49,691 nucleotides of DNA from Treponema sp. (GTDB lineage: Bacteria > Spirochaetota > Spirochaetia > Treponematales > Breznakiellaceae): assembly GCA_031276295.1 (NCBI GenBank), contig JAISNI010000053.1, positions 1 to 49,691 of the forward strand. The letters are read 5' to 3'. Shown in pieces: positions 33,739-42,832 of this stretch. The notes below the pieces were generated by a model. The model was not told the origin of the DNA. It searched no databases and was given only the letters and a program-made list of their open reading frames with translations. The position numbers and the translations under genes were made by a program. Each line of letters starts with the position of its first letter. Within the stretch, counting starts at the first letter, position 1.

Positions 33739-35556
33739 TCAATTTTTCAGAAGACCGGCGAATTCGTTCTCGTAACGTTTAAGCTGGGGGTTTTCGGGGG
33801 CTATGGCCAGGGCCTGTTTGAGGTAATAGACGGCGCGGCGTTCGTCCCGCTGGCGGTGGTATATGTCAAACATTGCGATGAGGGCGTCGAGGTTGCGGGG
33901 GTCTTCAAAGAGGCTGGAACGGAGATCGTTCATGACGGCATCTTCCCCGGTACGGATACGGCTGAGCAGGTAATAGTAGCGGCTTTTAAGGCCGCCGCCG
34001 GCCATGCCTTTAAGACGGCTTTCTATCATTCGGCCCGCCTCCTCCTGGCGTCCGGTGTCGATAAGGGCGGAGATATAGGCTATGGTTCCCTCCTCATCGG
34101 CAGGCTCCTTCTCGTGAAGTTCTCGCGCGTAGGACAGGGCGGCGGCATTGTTCCCAAGGCCGCGTTCCACCTTATAGGCGCTGAGAAGATCGGGAGGGCT
34201 GCGGCGGACGGCCAGGATGCGCTTGAGGTAGGCGTCGGCTTCCCGCCAATTTTCCCGGCGTATGCTGTCCTGGAGGGCCAGATTCAGCACGACGGGCGAA
34301 GGATCGGCCTTGTTCAGCAGGCGGGCAAGGAGTTCCCTGCCTTCGCTCTGATCCTCTGCCCGCGGGGATTCCATCAGGAGGTTGGCCGCGTAAACCGATT
34401 CCGTATCGCCGGCATTGGAACCGCGCAGGAGGGAACGGAGGTAATTGAGGGCCGCGTCCCGGTTATGGAAGCCTTCTGCCTGTACCCTGGCGCGGAGGAA
34501 GAGGTAGACGGGGTTGGACGGGTTAATCGAAGCGTAGAGATCCAGGGGTGCCTGGGCCTGGGTAAATTGGCCCTGTTCCACCAGCACCCCGGCGCGCATA
34601 AGGATGAATTCGGCGTCCCTGGTTTCCCGCTGGAGCACCTCCGCAATGGCGGGTTCCGCGTGGGACCAGTCGCCCGCTTCATAGTAGGCACGGGCAAGCT
34701 GCCGTTTAAGAGCCATGTCATCGGGATAGCGGATAACCAGATCGGAAAAGATCTGTACGGCCTCCCGGTTTAAGCCCTTTGCCATTTTTATCCGCGCAAG
34801 ACCCGCCGCCGCGGGGTAACAATCAGGGGATAGTTCGCCGGCTTTGGTATACGCGGTTTCGGCTTTGTCAAGTTCGCCGATGCGTTCATTGATAAGACCT
34901 GAAAAATAGGGCGCAAGAACCGAATACAGGTTCAATTCCCCTGCCTTCTCTATATCGGGCAGTACGGAGATGAGGCGTTCGCCTTTGGTCTCGTTAAGGA
35001 CGGCCAGGAAGGGCAGGGTATACTCAAGAAAATCCGCCGAATTGGCCTGCGGCTTGGTGTAATTCCCCTTTTCCGCCTCGCGCAGTATACGGGAATACAC
35101 GTTGGTCTGGGGAGGATCCGCCTGGGGGAGCTGCGCCCGGACACTGGGGTAGAGTTTCTGCATAAGGTTGACGATTACGGCGGTCATCGCGCGCCCGAAA
35201 TCACCGTTTTCCAGTTCCTTGCTGCGTATCATGTCCAGGGCCTGGACCAGCGAGGACGGGGAACCTTTTTCGGTTAAGGCGCGGATCTCATCGGCAATGC
35301 CCCCTCCTGCGGGCCTTGCCGGAACCGCCGGTTCTTTGGGCTCCTGAACCCCGCCCGGTCCCGCCGAAATGGGGGTTTCCACAACCGGAGGCTGGGATGG
35401 GCAGCCGTCCAGGGACAGCGTGAGGGCAAGGACAAACACGGCCGCCGCGGGGCCCCCTGAAAGGAAGCGCCGGTTGAGGCATGATTTTCCTGCCGTCCCC
35501 GTCGAGGGAAGCCTCCGGTGAAGGGGCTCCCGCCGGTGAAGAACCGGGGCCTTCAC
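33739..35556 (-). CDS. TPR-repeat lipoprotein
   Basis: The 605-residue product has a late hydrophobic signal (AAAVFVLALTLSLDGC) with the lipobox Cys at about residue 52, so the true start may be internal to the GTG at 35556. After a Pro-rich linker come at least eight TPR-like helical pairs, for example AETAYTKAGELSPDCYPAAA, EAVQIFSDLVIRYPDDMALK and RAVYYLKQALAIAPENPQLK. Such proteins act as scaffolds for envelope complexes. The GTG overlaps the TGA of the small membrane-protein gene upstream (GTGA), so the two are translationally coupled. No function beyond scaffolding can be inferred. Confidence 0.8.
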   Translation of the reverse strand: MKAPVLHRREPLHRRLPSTGTAGKSCLNRRFLSGGPAAAVFVLALTLSLDGCPSQPPVVETPISAGPGGVQEPKEPAVPARPAGGGIADEIRALTEKGSPSSLVQALDMIRSKELENGDFGRAMTAVIVNLMQKLYPSVRAQLPQADPPQTNVYSRILREAEKGNYTKPQANSADFLEYTLPFLAVLNETKGERLISVLPDIEKAGELNLYSVLAPYFSGLINERIGELDKAETAYTKAGELSPDCYPAAAGLARIKMAKGLNREAVQIFSDLVIRYPDDMALKRQLARAYYEAGDWSHAEPAIAEVLQRETRDAEFILMRAGVLVEQGQFTQAQAPLDLYASINPSNPVYLFLRARVQAEGFHNRDAALNYLRSLLRGSNAGDTESVYAANLLMESPRAEDQSEGRELLARLLNKADPSPVVLNLALQDSIRRENWREADAYLKRILAVRRSPPDLLSAYKVERGLGNNAAALSYARELHEKEPADEEGTIAYISALIDTGRQEEAGRMIESRLKGMAGGGLKSRYYYLLSRIRTGEDAVMNDLRSSLFEDPRNLDALIAMFDIYHRQRDERRAVYYLKQALAIAPENPQLKRYENEFAGLLKN

Positions 35557-36083
35557 CGTTTTCTTACCCCGACAAAGATGAGGATGCAGATCGCGGCCAG
35601 GACAAGCAGGGGCCAGGAAGTCATTATAAACTGCCGAAAGGAAAAGGGGACGAGATCAAAGGAGAAGATAAGGAAGATTAAGCCTAAAACAATGAAGGCA
35701 ACGGCGGGAATAACGAAACGGCTCCTGGTAGAGCCGTACTTGCTCATGCCGGTGGGCAGCAGGGCCAGGCCGGCAAAGACCGAGAGCAGGGGCCAGCTTT
35801 GGCTAAAACTTACGGGGATGATACGGATAGCCGAAAGAAAGAGCAACCCCCCTACCGGAAAGAAAAAGAGCGCCGAAAAAAGAAAAATGGAGCGTTTATC
35901 GAGCTTTACCGCAAGAACCGCGCAGGCCGAACCCAGGATAACCACAAAAAACAATATGGCCGCCGGAATATAGCCCGAATCGCTATGGACGCTTATGAGA
36001 AAAACGTTGCCCATAAACATCAGGAAAAAGCCGATAATATAGATAATCCGTGCGGCGAGCTTTTGGGTAAGAGGGGATCGCAT
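35553..36083 (-). CDS. Small polytopic membrane protein
   Basis: The product of about 176 residues has about six hydrophobic helices (IIYIIGFFLMFMGNVFLI, AAILFFVVILGSACAVLAV, FLFSALFFFPVGGLLFL, PLLSVFAGLALLPTG, FVIPAVAFIVLGLIFLI, WPLLVLAAICILIFVG). The pattern resembles the LiaF/DUF5668-like membrane modules seen in many spirochaetes, but I do not assign a family. The start is the ATG at 36083; an extension to 36119 adds 12 non-conserved residues. It is first in an operon with the TPR lipoprotein, which it overlaps by 4 bp. Confidence 0.65.
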   Translation of the reverse strand: MRSPLTQKLAARIIYIIGFFLMFMGNVFLISVHSDSGYIPAAILFFVVILGSACAVLAVKLDKRSIFLFSALFFFPVGGLLFLSAIRIIPVSFSQSWPLLSVFAGLALLPTGMSKYGSTRSRFVIPAVAFIVLGLIFLIFSFDLVPFSFRQFIMTSWPLLVLAAICILIFVGVRKR

Positions 36084-36259
36084 ACTGTAAGTATATCTGC
36101 ATAAACCTGTTTTTGCCAACTATTACGGAGGGATAAACGCACTTTAAAGGGTGAAAATTATTGTCTTTTATGGACCTGTTTTAATGAGGGATACAATGCG
36201 GAAAGAGGCGGGCCCCCTTCATTCCCCTTTTCCTTCATCCTTTTTTATGGTAAAATATA

Positions 36260-37327
36260 ATGATGAATAAAAAAATTATTATACCTATTGTATTGACGAT
36301 TTCAGCCTTATGCTTCCCGGGTTGCGGGGCGGAGGAGAAGGCTTCCGCGGCGAGGGACTACTATCTGGCCGGTGCGGGGGACAGGCGAGAGGTGCTTGAG
36401 CATCTCTTTGATCTTCTGGAAGGGGAAGGCCGGAATGAGGAAGAGCAGCTTTCGATAGTGAGGGAGATTGCGAATGAGTATGCGCGTCTTAAAGAGTACG
36501 GTAGGCTGATCAACTTTCTTGGTTCCCTGACGGAGCGTTATCCTGACGATCCGTATAACGGTTACTATTTCCTTATGATAGCCTATGGGTATATCCGGCA
36601 GGAAGCCTACCCGGTAGCCGCTCTCTACTTTGATATGATCCTGAAAAATTATCCCGACCTCACTATCGCGGGGCAATCCATCCATTTGGTATGCCTTAAC
36701 CGGCTGCTCGGCATGACCGACGATCCTGAACAACGCGTGTACTGCTATGAGGAACTTATCTCCCGTTTTTCCGAGAAAATAGATAAGGGTACGGCTTATT
36801 TCATGCTGGCCCAGGCCTACGAACAGACGGGCGAATGGAACAGCGCGATTCAGGCGTATACCAGGTACCTGCCCTTTGTAGGCTCGGTGATCGCGGGTTT
36901 TCCTGAAGCCCACAACTACGCCAAACGTATCGTTGATTTTAACGATTCCCCCAAGGACTGGACGTTTGAGAATGTCAACAGCTTGGTGAGCGCCATCAAG
37001 CAGGTTCTGGATAAGGGCTCGGCGTCCGAACTTGCGCGGTACCGTGCCAAGGTTAATTTTTTTGCCCGATCCTGGGAACAGGAAGATATAGATAACGCGG
37101 GGGCTTCCGAGTTTAACCTGAGCGATTTTATGCGGGGCAATCGGATACGCTACGCGAACACCCTGGATGAAGGTTCCAACGCAAATGAAGCGTACCTGCG
37201 TACCTGGGGATGGTCGCAGTATATTTCTACATGGTATCTCTATTTTAGGAAAATATACTTTCCCCAGGACCCGGACATTCACGGCCGGTGGGAATGGGCC
37301 GGTGTATATTATGGAGAAAAATTGTGA
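36260..37327 (+). CDS. TPR-containing lipoprotein
   Basis: The 355-residue product has the lipobox signal IVLTISALCFPGC (Cys at about 22). Helical TPR-like repeats follow: RLINFLGSLTERYPDDPYNG, YPVAALYFDMILKNYPDL and GTAYFMLAQAYEQTGEWNSA. The C-terminal part (FNLSDFMRGNRIRYANTLDE, YISTWYLYFRKIYFPQDPDI) is not a TPR and is of unknown function. It lies just upstream of the lytic transglycosylase and is probably co-transcribed with it, so a role in envelope or cell-wall turnover is plausible. Two adjacent ATG codons (36260, 36263) compete; the ribosome site is weak. Confidence 0.75.
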   Translation: MMNKKIIIPIVLTISALCFPGCGAEEKASAARDYYLAGAGDRREVLEHLFDLLEGEGRNEEEQLSIVREIANEYARLKEYGRLINFLGSLTERYPDDPYNGYYFLMIAYGYIRQEAYPVAALYFDMILKNYPDLTIAGQSIHLVCLNRLLGMTDDPEQRVYCYEELISRFSEKIDKGTAYFMLAQAYEQTGEWNSAIQAYTRYLPFVGSVIAGFPEAHNYAKRIVDFNDSPKDWTFENVNSLVSAIKQVLDKGSASELARYRAKVNFFARSWEQEDIDNAGASEFNLSDFMRGNRIRYANTLDEGSNANEAYLRTWGWSQYISTWYLYFRKIYFPQDPDIHGRWEWAGVYYGEKL

Positions 37328-37413
37328 TAAGGGTAAGGTTTGAAAAAATGATGTTTAAACGGGAAACGGGGCGCGGGCAAGCGGAGGTCCCGGGGACGGG
37401 ATTTACGGGATTT

Positions 37414-38796
37414 ATGGAAAAAAAAACCGCGGCGCGGGACAGGGCGGGCCCGGCGGCTTTTTTCGCGGGCGCTCTGTTTTTTCTTGCGGTTTTTCCTTCC
37501 CTGCTGTACGCTCAGGACGGCCAGGGGGCGGGCTCCTTTACCTTGGCATACCATACCGGGTATCCGGGGCGTGCAGAGGAAGCGGTGTTTGACAGGCCTT
37601 TGCGAAAGACGCCCTACCTGAACCCCGACCGCTTTAAACATGCAATAGACCGGCAGGTACTGCCCAGTATCGGAGGTATAGAGCGGGAGCTTACCCAGCA
37701 CTATATACGCCAGTTTTCAAGCCCCTCCGGCATAGCCTGGCTGCAAGCGGTTATGGAGCGGGGCGGGCCTTACATCGGGTTTATCAGGCAGAGAATTGAG
37801 GATCGCGGCCTGCCCCCCGAACTGCTCTACCTGCCGGTTATCGAGTCGGGCTTTGTCGGTACGGCGAGGAGCAGCGCGGGGGCGGTTGGTATGTGGCAGT
37901 TTATGCGGAACAGCATAGGCCCCTTTAATATGCAGATAACCGAGTTGCTCGATGAACGCATGGATTTTTGGAAGGCGACCGAAGGCGCGCTGGGGAAACT
38001 TGAAGATAATTACCGGGTCTTTCATAGCTGGCATCTGGCGCTGGCTGGTTACAACGCGGGTATGGGGGCCATAAGTACGATTGTCAAGAATTCCGGCATC
38101 AGCGATTACTGGGTGCTCTCGGAACGGAAGAAGCTCAAGACGGAAACCATCCATTATATACCGAAACTGCTTGCGGTGGCCTATATACTCTCCAATCCCC
38201 GGCGTTTCGGCATTGAGAACACCTGGACGGATCATGTTGAATGGACCCGCGTGCCGGTAGGCAAGTCCGTAGACTTGGAAGTGCTTGCAGAACATACCGG
38301 GATTAGTAAGCAGGAATTGAAGGCCGCAAACCAGGAACTGCTCTATAACATCACGCCGGCGGATAGTTCCTATCATCTCAAGGTACGGAGGGAGGATGCC
38401 GAAAATATCGCCGCGGTGCTTGACAGGACGGATATCAAGTTTATCAAGTACCATTTCTATACCATCCGTTCCGGCGACACCCTTTCGGCGCTTTCCAAAC
38501 ATTACGGGGTTTCCGTTAAACAGATAGAAGCGGCCAATCCCGGCGTCAGCGCCAAAAACCTCCGCATGGGCGTTCAGCTCCGCATCCCCGCCTTCAAGGA
38601 TGTGGGCCCCTACGAGAAGCCCAAGCAGGCGGGGGCTTCGTTTAACGGCAGGTATACGGTAAAGAAGGGCGACACCCTCTGGTCCATATCCCGCGCCTAT
38701 AATGTCAGCCCCGAAGCCCTTGCTGAAGCAAATAATATGAAGCTGAACGATACGCTCAGTGTCGGCAGGAGCCTTAAAACGCCGATACTAAGATGA
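37414..38796 (+). CDS. mltD: Membrane-bound lytic murein transglycosylase with two LysM domains (MltD type)
   Basis: This 460-residue enzyme cleaves peptidoglycan with formation of 1,6-anhydro-MurNAc. The signal sequence is GPAAFFAGALFFLAVFPSLLYAQ. The SLT domain (about residues 95-230) has catalytic Glu in LPVIESGFVGTARSSAGAVG, then MWQFM and the later HLALAGYNAGMGAIS. Two LysM domains follow: YTIRSGDTLSALSKHYGVSV and YTVKKGDTLWSISRAYNVSP. The ATG at 37414 puts the signal peptide at the N-terminus. Longer starts (37288 overlapping the previous gene, 37348 behind AAGG) are possible. The family usually has a lipid-anchored form, but no lipobox Cys is seen here. Confidence 0.9.
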   Translation: MEKKTAARDRAGPAAFFAGALFFLAVFPSLLYAQDGQGAGSFTLAYHTGYPGRAEEAVFDRPLRKTPYLNPDRFKHAIDRQVLPSIGGIERELTQHYIRQFSSPSGIAWLQAVMERGGPYIGFIRQRIEDRGLPPELLYLPVIESGFVGTARSSAGAVGMWQFMRNSIGPFNMQITELLDERMDFWKATEGALGKLEDNYRVFHSWHLALAGYNAGMGAISTIVKNSGISDYWVLSERKKLKTETIHYIPKLLAVAYILSNPRRFGIENTWTDHVEWTRVPVGKSVDLEVLAEHTGISKQELKAANQELLYNITPADSSYHLKVRREDAENIAAVLDRTDIKFIKYHFYTIRSGDTLSALSKHYGVSVKQIEAANPGVSAKNLRMGVQLRIPAFKDVGPYEKPKQAGASFNGRYTVKKGDTLWSISRAYNVSPEALAEANNMKLNDTLSVGRSLKTPILR

Positions 38797-38820
38797 GATC
38801 AAGGTTTCAGATATCAATGA

Positions 38821-38844
38821 ACTACCCCTTCAAGGCGGGGTAGT
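38821..38844 (+). terminator. Hairpin after mltD
   Basis: ACTACCCC (38821-38828) pairs with GGGGTAGT (38837-38844) over an 8-base loop. It follows the mltD stop by 24 bp and ends 39 bp before the next start. No strong T-run is present, so it may attenuate rather than end transcription. Confidence 0.5.
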
Positions 38845-38883
38845 CCTCGCGTTTCAATAAGTCTTTTGTGCAGGTGCGGGTTA

Positions 38884-39846
38884 ATGAAGAGAAAAGCGGT
38901 GTTTTTTATATGGTTGCTGTTTGCGGGGGGTCTTTTACAGGCCCAGGCGAAGATAGGCATAAGCGGGGAGATTGACTGGGAAAAGTTTGAGTTCAACGCG
39001 GCGCTTACCCTGGATCTTTTCTCGGCGAAGATCAGGCTGCCCGCAGGACGGATACAGGCCGAGGAGATGCTCCGTGAAGAGTATCCCCGGCGTGTTAGAC
39101 CCTATCTGCTTGCCCTGCCCGTGGATTCGTCGAGTACCCTGGGGGACTGGATAGACAAACGGCGCTACGGTATTCGGCAGCTCGAAGCCTTAAGCCTAAG
39201 CGCGCGGGAGGTTCCGCCCAATCTTACCCCCGATTTAACCGTCATGAACGGCAGCTATCTTGTAAGCCTGTTCGGTCTTTCCTCCGATCTTATGGAGCAC
39301 AGCCGCGCCGAAGAACTGCCGAGTGTTTTAAATCCGGTAAGCGCCGCTTCGTACACGGGCATTATCATCCTGGCCGACGAACCGCTACCCATTCACGGCC
39401 GTAATTCCTCCGCCTTGACGCTGCCCTGCATCCTTCCGCGCGTCTGGGATACGGATATGAACCTGATCTATGAGTTTAACACCCTTGATCCCCGGAGGAA
39501 CTTGCGGCCCTACGAGCGCGGGCAGGAGGAACCTGCGGCCCCTCCCCGGATAAACATGGATGAAAAACTTCCCCGCGAGCGTTTCCTTAAAACGGCCGTG
39601 GTCCGCTACGTAAACCCCGAAAAGATATTTACCCCCTCTCCTTCGGGTCTGGACGGAGAACTGGAAAGACTGGTGGGCCCCAATCCGCTCCGCATACTGG
39701 CGCGCGAGGTTTACGGGCTGCGTCCTACCGATCCCGTTATCGACATTGAAGACGCCAAGACCATACTGGCCAACGAAAACAACCGCCGTCTCCTCCGCGA
39801 GGGGAGGGTAGCCGTCGTCCTCAATAAAGACGTACTGAAAGAATGA
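38884..39846 (+). CDS. Conserved secreted protein of unknown function
   Basis: The 320-residue product begins MKRKAVFFIWLLFAGGLLQAQ, a cleavable signal peptide ending at AQA. The mature protein has no membrane helix and no motif I recognise with an assigned activity. It contains KIGISGEIDWEKFEFNAALT, the paired phrase GIIILADEPLPIHGR, and a C-terminal ILANENNRRLLREGRVAVVL. The composition is that of a globular periplasmic protein. The ATG at 38884 is chosen because the signal begins there; an in-frame start at 38866 adds six residues. It follows mltD by 87 bp and may belong to the same envelope operon. Confidence 0.7.
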   Translation: MKRKAVFFIWLLFAGGLLQAQAKIGISGEIDWEKFEFNAALTLDLFSAKIRLPAGRIQAEEMLREEYPRRVRPYLLALPVDSSSTLGDWIDKRRYGIRQLEALSLSAREVPPNLTPDLTVMNGSYLVSLFGLSSDLMEHSRAEELPSVLNPVSAASYTGIIILADEPLPIHGRNSSALTLPCILPRVWDTDMNLIYEFNTLDPRRNLRPYERGQEEPAAPPRINMDEKLPRERFLKTAVVRYVNPEKIFTPSPSGLDGELERLVGPNPLRILAREVYGLRPTDPVIDIEDAKTILANENNRRLLREGRVAVVLNKDVLKE

Positions 39847-39980
39847 ACCGCCTCGTCCTCAGGCCTGTACGCGGCGTACTTTGGTTCGTGAACGACGGTT
39901 CGTTGGGCCGCAGTTCGCCGAACCGTGGTTCGCGGCGTATAAAGGGGATTAGCCAGTAACCCTCAAGGATATAACTCCCT

Positions 39981-40136
39981 GTGCGTTTACTTAATTAACT
40001 TATGTTATGCACGGGATCCGAGATTGAAGAAATTTAACCACGAAGCGCACAAACCCCACGAACAAACGATGGATTTCACCTCAAAAGTTCGTATTTTTCG
40101 TGCGGTTTGTGGTTTCTTATTAATTAAGTAAACGCC
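39981..40136. repeat. Inverted-repeat element with flanking 12-bp direct repeats
   Basis: GCGTTTACTTAATTAA (39981-39996) recurs inverted at 40121-40136, a perfect 16-bp pair. A second, imperfect inverted pair lies inside (AACCACGAAGCG... near 40037 and ...CGTGCGGTTTGTGGTT near 40100). GGATATAACTCC occurs on both sides, 4 bp from each end (about 39966 and 40140). The element fills most of the 364-bp gap before the oxidoreductase. Upstream of it, ACGGTTCG/CGAACCGT forms a further short stem at about 39893-39924. Confidence 0.65.
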
Positions 40137-40210
40137 TATGGATATAACTCCGGCCTTTTTTATGGATGTTTTCATACGAAAACATATCGGAGCCCCCTCC
40201 CTGTAAACTT

Positions 40211-41479
40211 TTAGATGTTGCAGCCCGCGGGCGGGCGCCGGAATGCGTCCATGACTACGGTCTTTCCGTCAAGGCGTGAGGCTTCCGCGGCGAAGGCCAT
40301 ATAGTGGCTTTCAAAGGCATCCTTGACCATCGTTTTTGCGCCGGACTTGTCCCCGCTACGGATTGCAAGGACAAAAGCGGTGATAAGCCCCTGATCCCCG
40401 CCCGAATGTCCGCCCAGGGGCGGCGCGATTTCAATTTTTTCGATGTTTCTGGTGGAAAAATCCTTAAGCACAATGCGGTTGGCCTCAAGGTCGCCTTCAA
40501 TTTCGCCGACGGTACCAAAGAGGGTGATGACGCGGCGTATCGCCAGGGTAAAGCCCGACATGGTAAAGGTTGCCGTAACCCCGTTGGTAAAACGCATGGA
40601 AACGGTTTGATGATCCACAACGTCGTTGTCGCAGCGGAACACGCATCTTCCGTAAGGGCCCTTTTCCAGCGCCTTGAGCCGGCCTTCTATGGAAAGATCG
40701 GCGGTTATCACATTGGCGGGCCAGTCCGTATTATCGGTAAGGTATATCTTGGCCGCATGGTAGGGACAGCCCGCCATGTGGGGGCATCCTTCGAGGCAGC
40801 GCAGAGGGGCGCCCGGAGGGGCGTTTTCCGCCTTAAAGTAATGCAGATCCCCATAGGAACTGAGGGATTCGCAGGGCGCGCCGGCAAACCAGTGGAGTAT
40901 GTCCATATCGTGGCAGCTCTTTGCCAGGATCATGGGGGAAGATTCGGCTCTGTTGCGCCAATTCCCCCTGACAAAGCTGTGCGAAATGTGAATATGCCCT
41001 ACATTTTCGACAAGATCAATGCCGATGAGCCTGCCTATACGCCCCGTATCCAGGAGTTCCCTGATCCTGGAAAAGAAGGCGGTGTATTTAAGCACGTAGC
41101 CGAGCATAAAGACCTTGTCCGTATCCGCATAGGCTTTTTCGGCGGCCCGGCATTCCTCCGGCGTGGGGACTATGGGCTTTTCGCAGAGTATATGCAGATT
41201 CCGGACGGACGCTTCCTTTAAGGGGCCGGCGTGCATCCTGTCCTGGGTTGCGATGATAACCGCCTCGGCGTCAACCGGTTCGGCAAAGGCTTGTTCCCAA
41301 CTACGGAAGGCACGCGTATCGGGAATACAGTGATCTTCCTGTATCTTTTTCCGTTTAACATCATCCGGTTCGGCTACGGCAATAATTTTCATCATGGTAG
41401 GGTTCATCTTGGCATAAGCGGCATAGGTATACATACCGCGGTTCCCTGCTCCAAGAAGCAGAACTTTAACGGGGTTCAT
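40211..41479 (-). CDS. Gfo/Idh/MocA-family NAD(P)-dependent oxidoreductase
   Basis: The 422-residue cytosolic dehydrogenase has a Rossmann start VLLLGAGNRGMYTYAAYAK, the family EKP motif ILCEKPIVPTPEEC (about residues 93-106) and the substrate-side His region SCHDMDILHWF. An unusual Cys cluster, RCLEGCPHMAGCPYH plus CVFRCDN (about residues 229-290), may bind a metal. Such members oxidise sugars or sugar acids. It is divergent from the oligogalacturonate lyase gene, so it probably handles a uronate- or rhamnose-type product of pectin breakdown. The ATG at 41479 has GGAGATAAAC upstream. Confidence 0.85.
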   Translation of the reverse strand: MNPVKVLLLGAGNRGMYTYAAYAKMNPTMMKIIAVAEPDDVKRKKIQEDHCIPDTRAFRSWEQAFAEPVDAEAVIIATQDRMHAGPLKEASVRNLHILCEKPIVPTPEECRAAEKAYADTDKVFMLGYVLKYTAFFSRIRELLDTGRIGRLIGIDLVENVGHIHISHSFVRGNWRNRAESSPMILAKSCHDMDILHWFAGAPCESLSSYGDLHYFKAENAPPGAPLRCLEGCPHMAGCPYHAAKIYLTDNTDWPANVITADLSIEGRLKALEKGPYGRCVFRCDNDVVDHQTVSMRFTNGVTATFTMSGFTLAIRRVITLFGTVGEIEGDLEANRIVLKDFSTRNIEKIEIAPPLGGHSGGDQGLITAFVLAIRSGDKSGAKTMVKDAFESHYMAFAAEASRLDGKTVVMDAFRRPPAGCNI

Positions 41480-41652
41480 TGTTTATCTCCTTACATACAA
41501 TAGTCATGCCGGATACGGGAATTGTCAATCCCAATTCTCTGTTGATTATATTGCGGCTTTGGGGTAGTATTGAGCGTCTGCCCAACGTGGACGGATTAGG
41601 GACGGACGCTATCTATCTATTTATACTAAAGGGATAAAGAAGGAGGCATTGT

Positions 41653-42831
41653 ATGAAACCTTTTGCGGTGTACCCCGCAGAGCGTAGAAGTTTTCAGGAC
41701 CGGGTGAGCGGCCTTACCGTTTGGCAGCTTACCGGTTACAAGGGACACAGCGAACATCCCTATTTTACCGATGACGGCTGGTTTGACCATGACCGGAAGA
41801 TGCTTTTTGTTTCCGACCGCGGGAATGTGCGTAATCTCTTCTATATTGATATTGAAAGCGGGGAGCTTTTCCGTATAACCGATATGCCCGTGGGCGGGCC
41901 TGAACTGAGCTGCCCTATGTATGTAAACCGCGAACTCAACGAAACCTATTACCACTATAACGGCTGTGTGTACGCGATTAGCCTGGATACCTTTGAAACC
42001 CGGCCCCTCTATATCATCCCCAAGGGCTTTAATTTCGGCGGTGCGCGCCCGACCGGCGACGGCACCTGCGTAACGGCAGGCCTTACGCAGGATCTTTCAG
42101 GGACGATCAGATCGAACCTTGCCGCGGGTTACATAGGCTTCGGCGATATCTTTGCCGCCAGGCCGGACTGTAGGATAGTCCGTATCAATGTAAAGGATAA
42201 TACGGTGGAGGAGGTATGGCGGGAAAAGTGCTGGATAGGCCACGTTAATCCTTCCCCCACTCAGGGGAATCTTCTCACCTTCTGCCATGAGGGACCCTGG
42301 AATCTGGTGGATCACCGTATCTGGGTGCTCGACCTCAACACCGGTAAGGCCGTGAAATTCAGGGAGCGCCGCTTTGACAAGGAGATGATAGGCCATGAGT
42401 ATTGGTTCCTTGACGGGCTTCATGTAGGCTATCAGGTACACCGCCCTTCCGAAACGGGTTCGTCCTCCTATTTTGGGTTTGCCCGTTACGATGGAACCGG
42501 TGAGATCGAGGCCCCCTGTGTACGGGTACCCGGACCCGATCATATTCATTCCATCGGGTTTGATTTTGTGGTCAGCGATACGGGAAAGACCATCAAAGGC
42601 TATAAATACAACGGCAAAGATTTTGACGGCCCCCGTATTTTGACCATGCATGACGGCAGCTTTGATTGGGGCGCCCACCATCCCCATCCGTCCCTTACAC
42701 GGGACGGGAAGCATGTGGTTTACAACAGCACGGCCGCCGGTTATTGTAATATTTACATGACCGCCATACCGGAAGATTTCTACGCGCTCCCCCCATTGGA
42801 AGTGGGGGGGCCTAAAAAAACGGAGGAATAA
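41653..42831 (+). CDS. ogl: Oligogalacturonate lyase (PL22-like)
   Basis: The 392-residue enzyme with a seven-bladed propeller cleaves unsaturated digalacturonate from pectin into 5-keto-4-deoxyuronate. The key family stretch NPSPTQGNLLTFCHEGPWNL, then VDHRIWVLD, is clear near residues 200-228. Metal-ligand His residues fit GHEYWFLDG and the C-terminal DWGAHHPHPSLTRDGKHVVY. No signal peptide is present, so it acts in the cytoplasm on imported oligomers. The start follows a strong AAGGAGG at 41638. The stop is 1 bp from the GH105 start, so the two are one operon. Confidence 0.88.
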   Translation: MKPFAVYPAERRSFQDRVSGLTVWQLTGYKGHSEHPYFTDDGWFDHDRKMLFVSDRGNVRNLFYIDIESGELFRITDMPVGGPELSCPMYVNRELNETYYHYNGCVYAISLDTFETRPLYIIPKGFNFGGARPTGDGTCVTAGLTQDLSGTIRSNLAAGYIGFGDIFAARPDCRIVRINVKDNTVEEVWREKCWIGHVNPSPTQGNLLTFCHEGPWNLVDHRIWVLDLNTGKAVKFRERRFDKEMIGHEYWFLDGLHVGYQVHRPSETGSSSYFGFARYDGTGEIEAPCVRVPGPDHIHSIGFDFVVSDTGKTIKGYKYNGKDFDGPRILTMHDGSFDWGAHHPHPSLTRDGKHVVYNSTAAGYCNIYMTAIPEDFYALPPLEVGGPKKTEE

Positions 42832-42832
42832 A

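Noticed and set aside
33406-34773. Plus-strand frame of 455 codons opposite putP and the TPR lipoprotein
   Set aside because: It spans the ends of two real minus-strand genes and shows no signal, motif or ribosome site of its own.
40304-41221. Plus-strand frame of 305 codons opposite the Gfo/Idh/MocA gene
   Set aside because: Antisense shadow; the minus strand has the Rossmann and EKP motifs.
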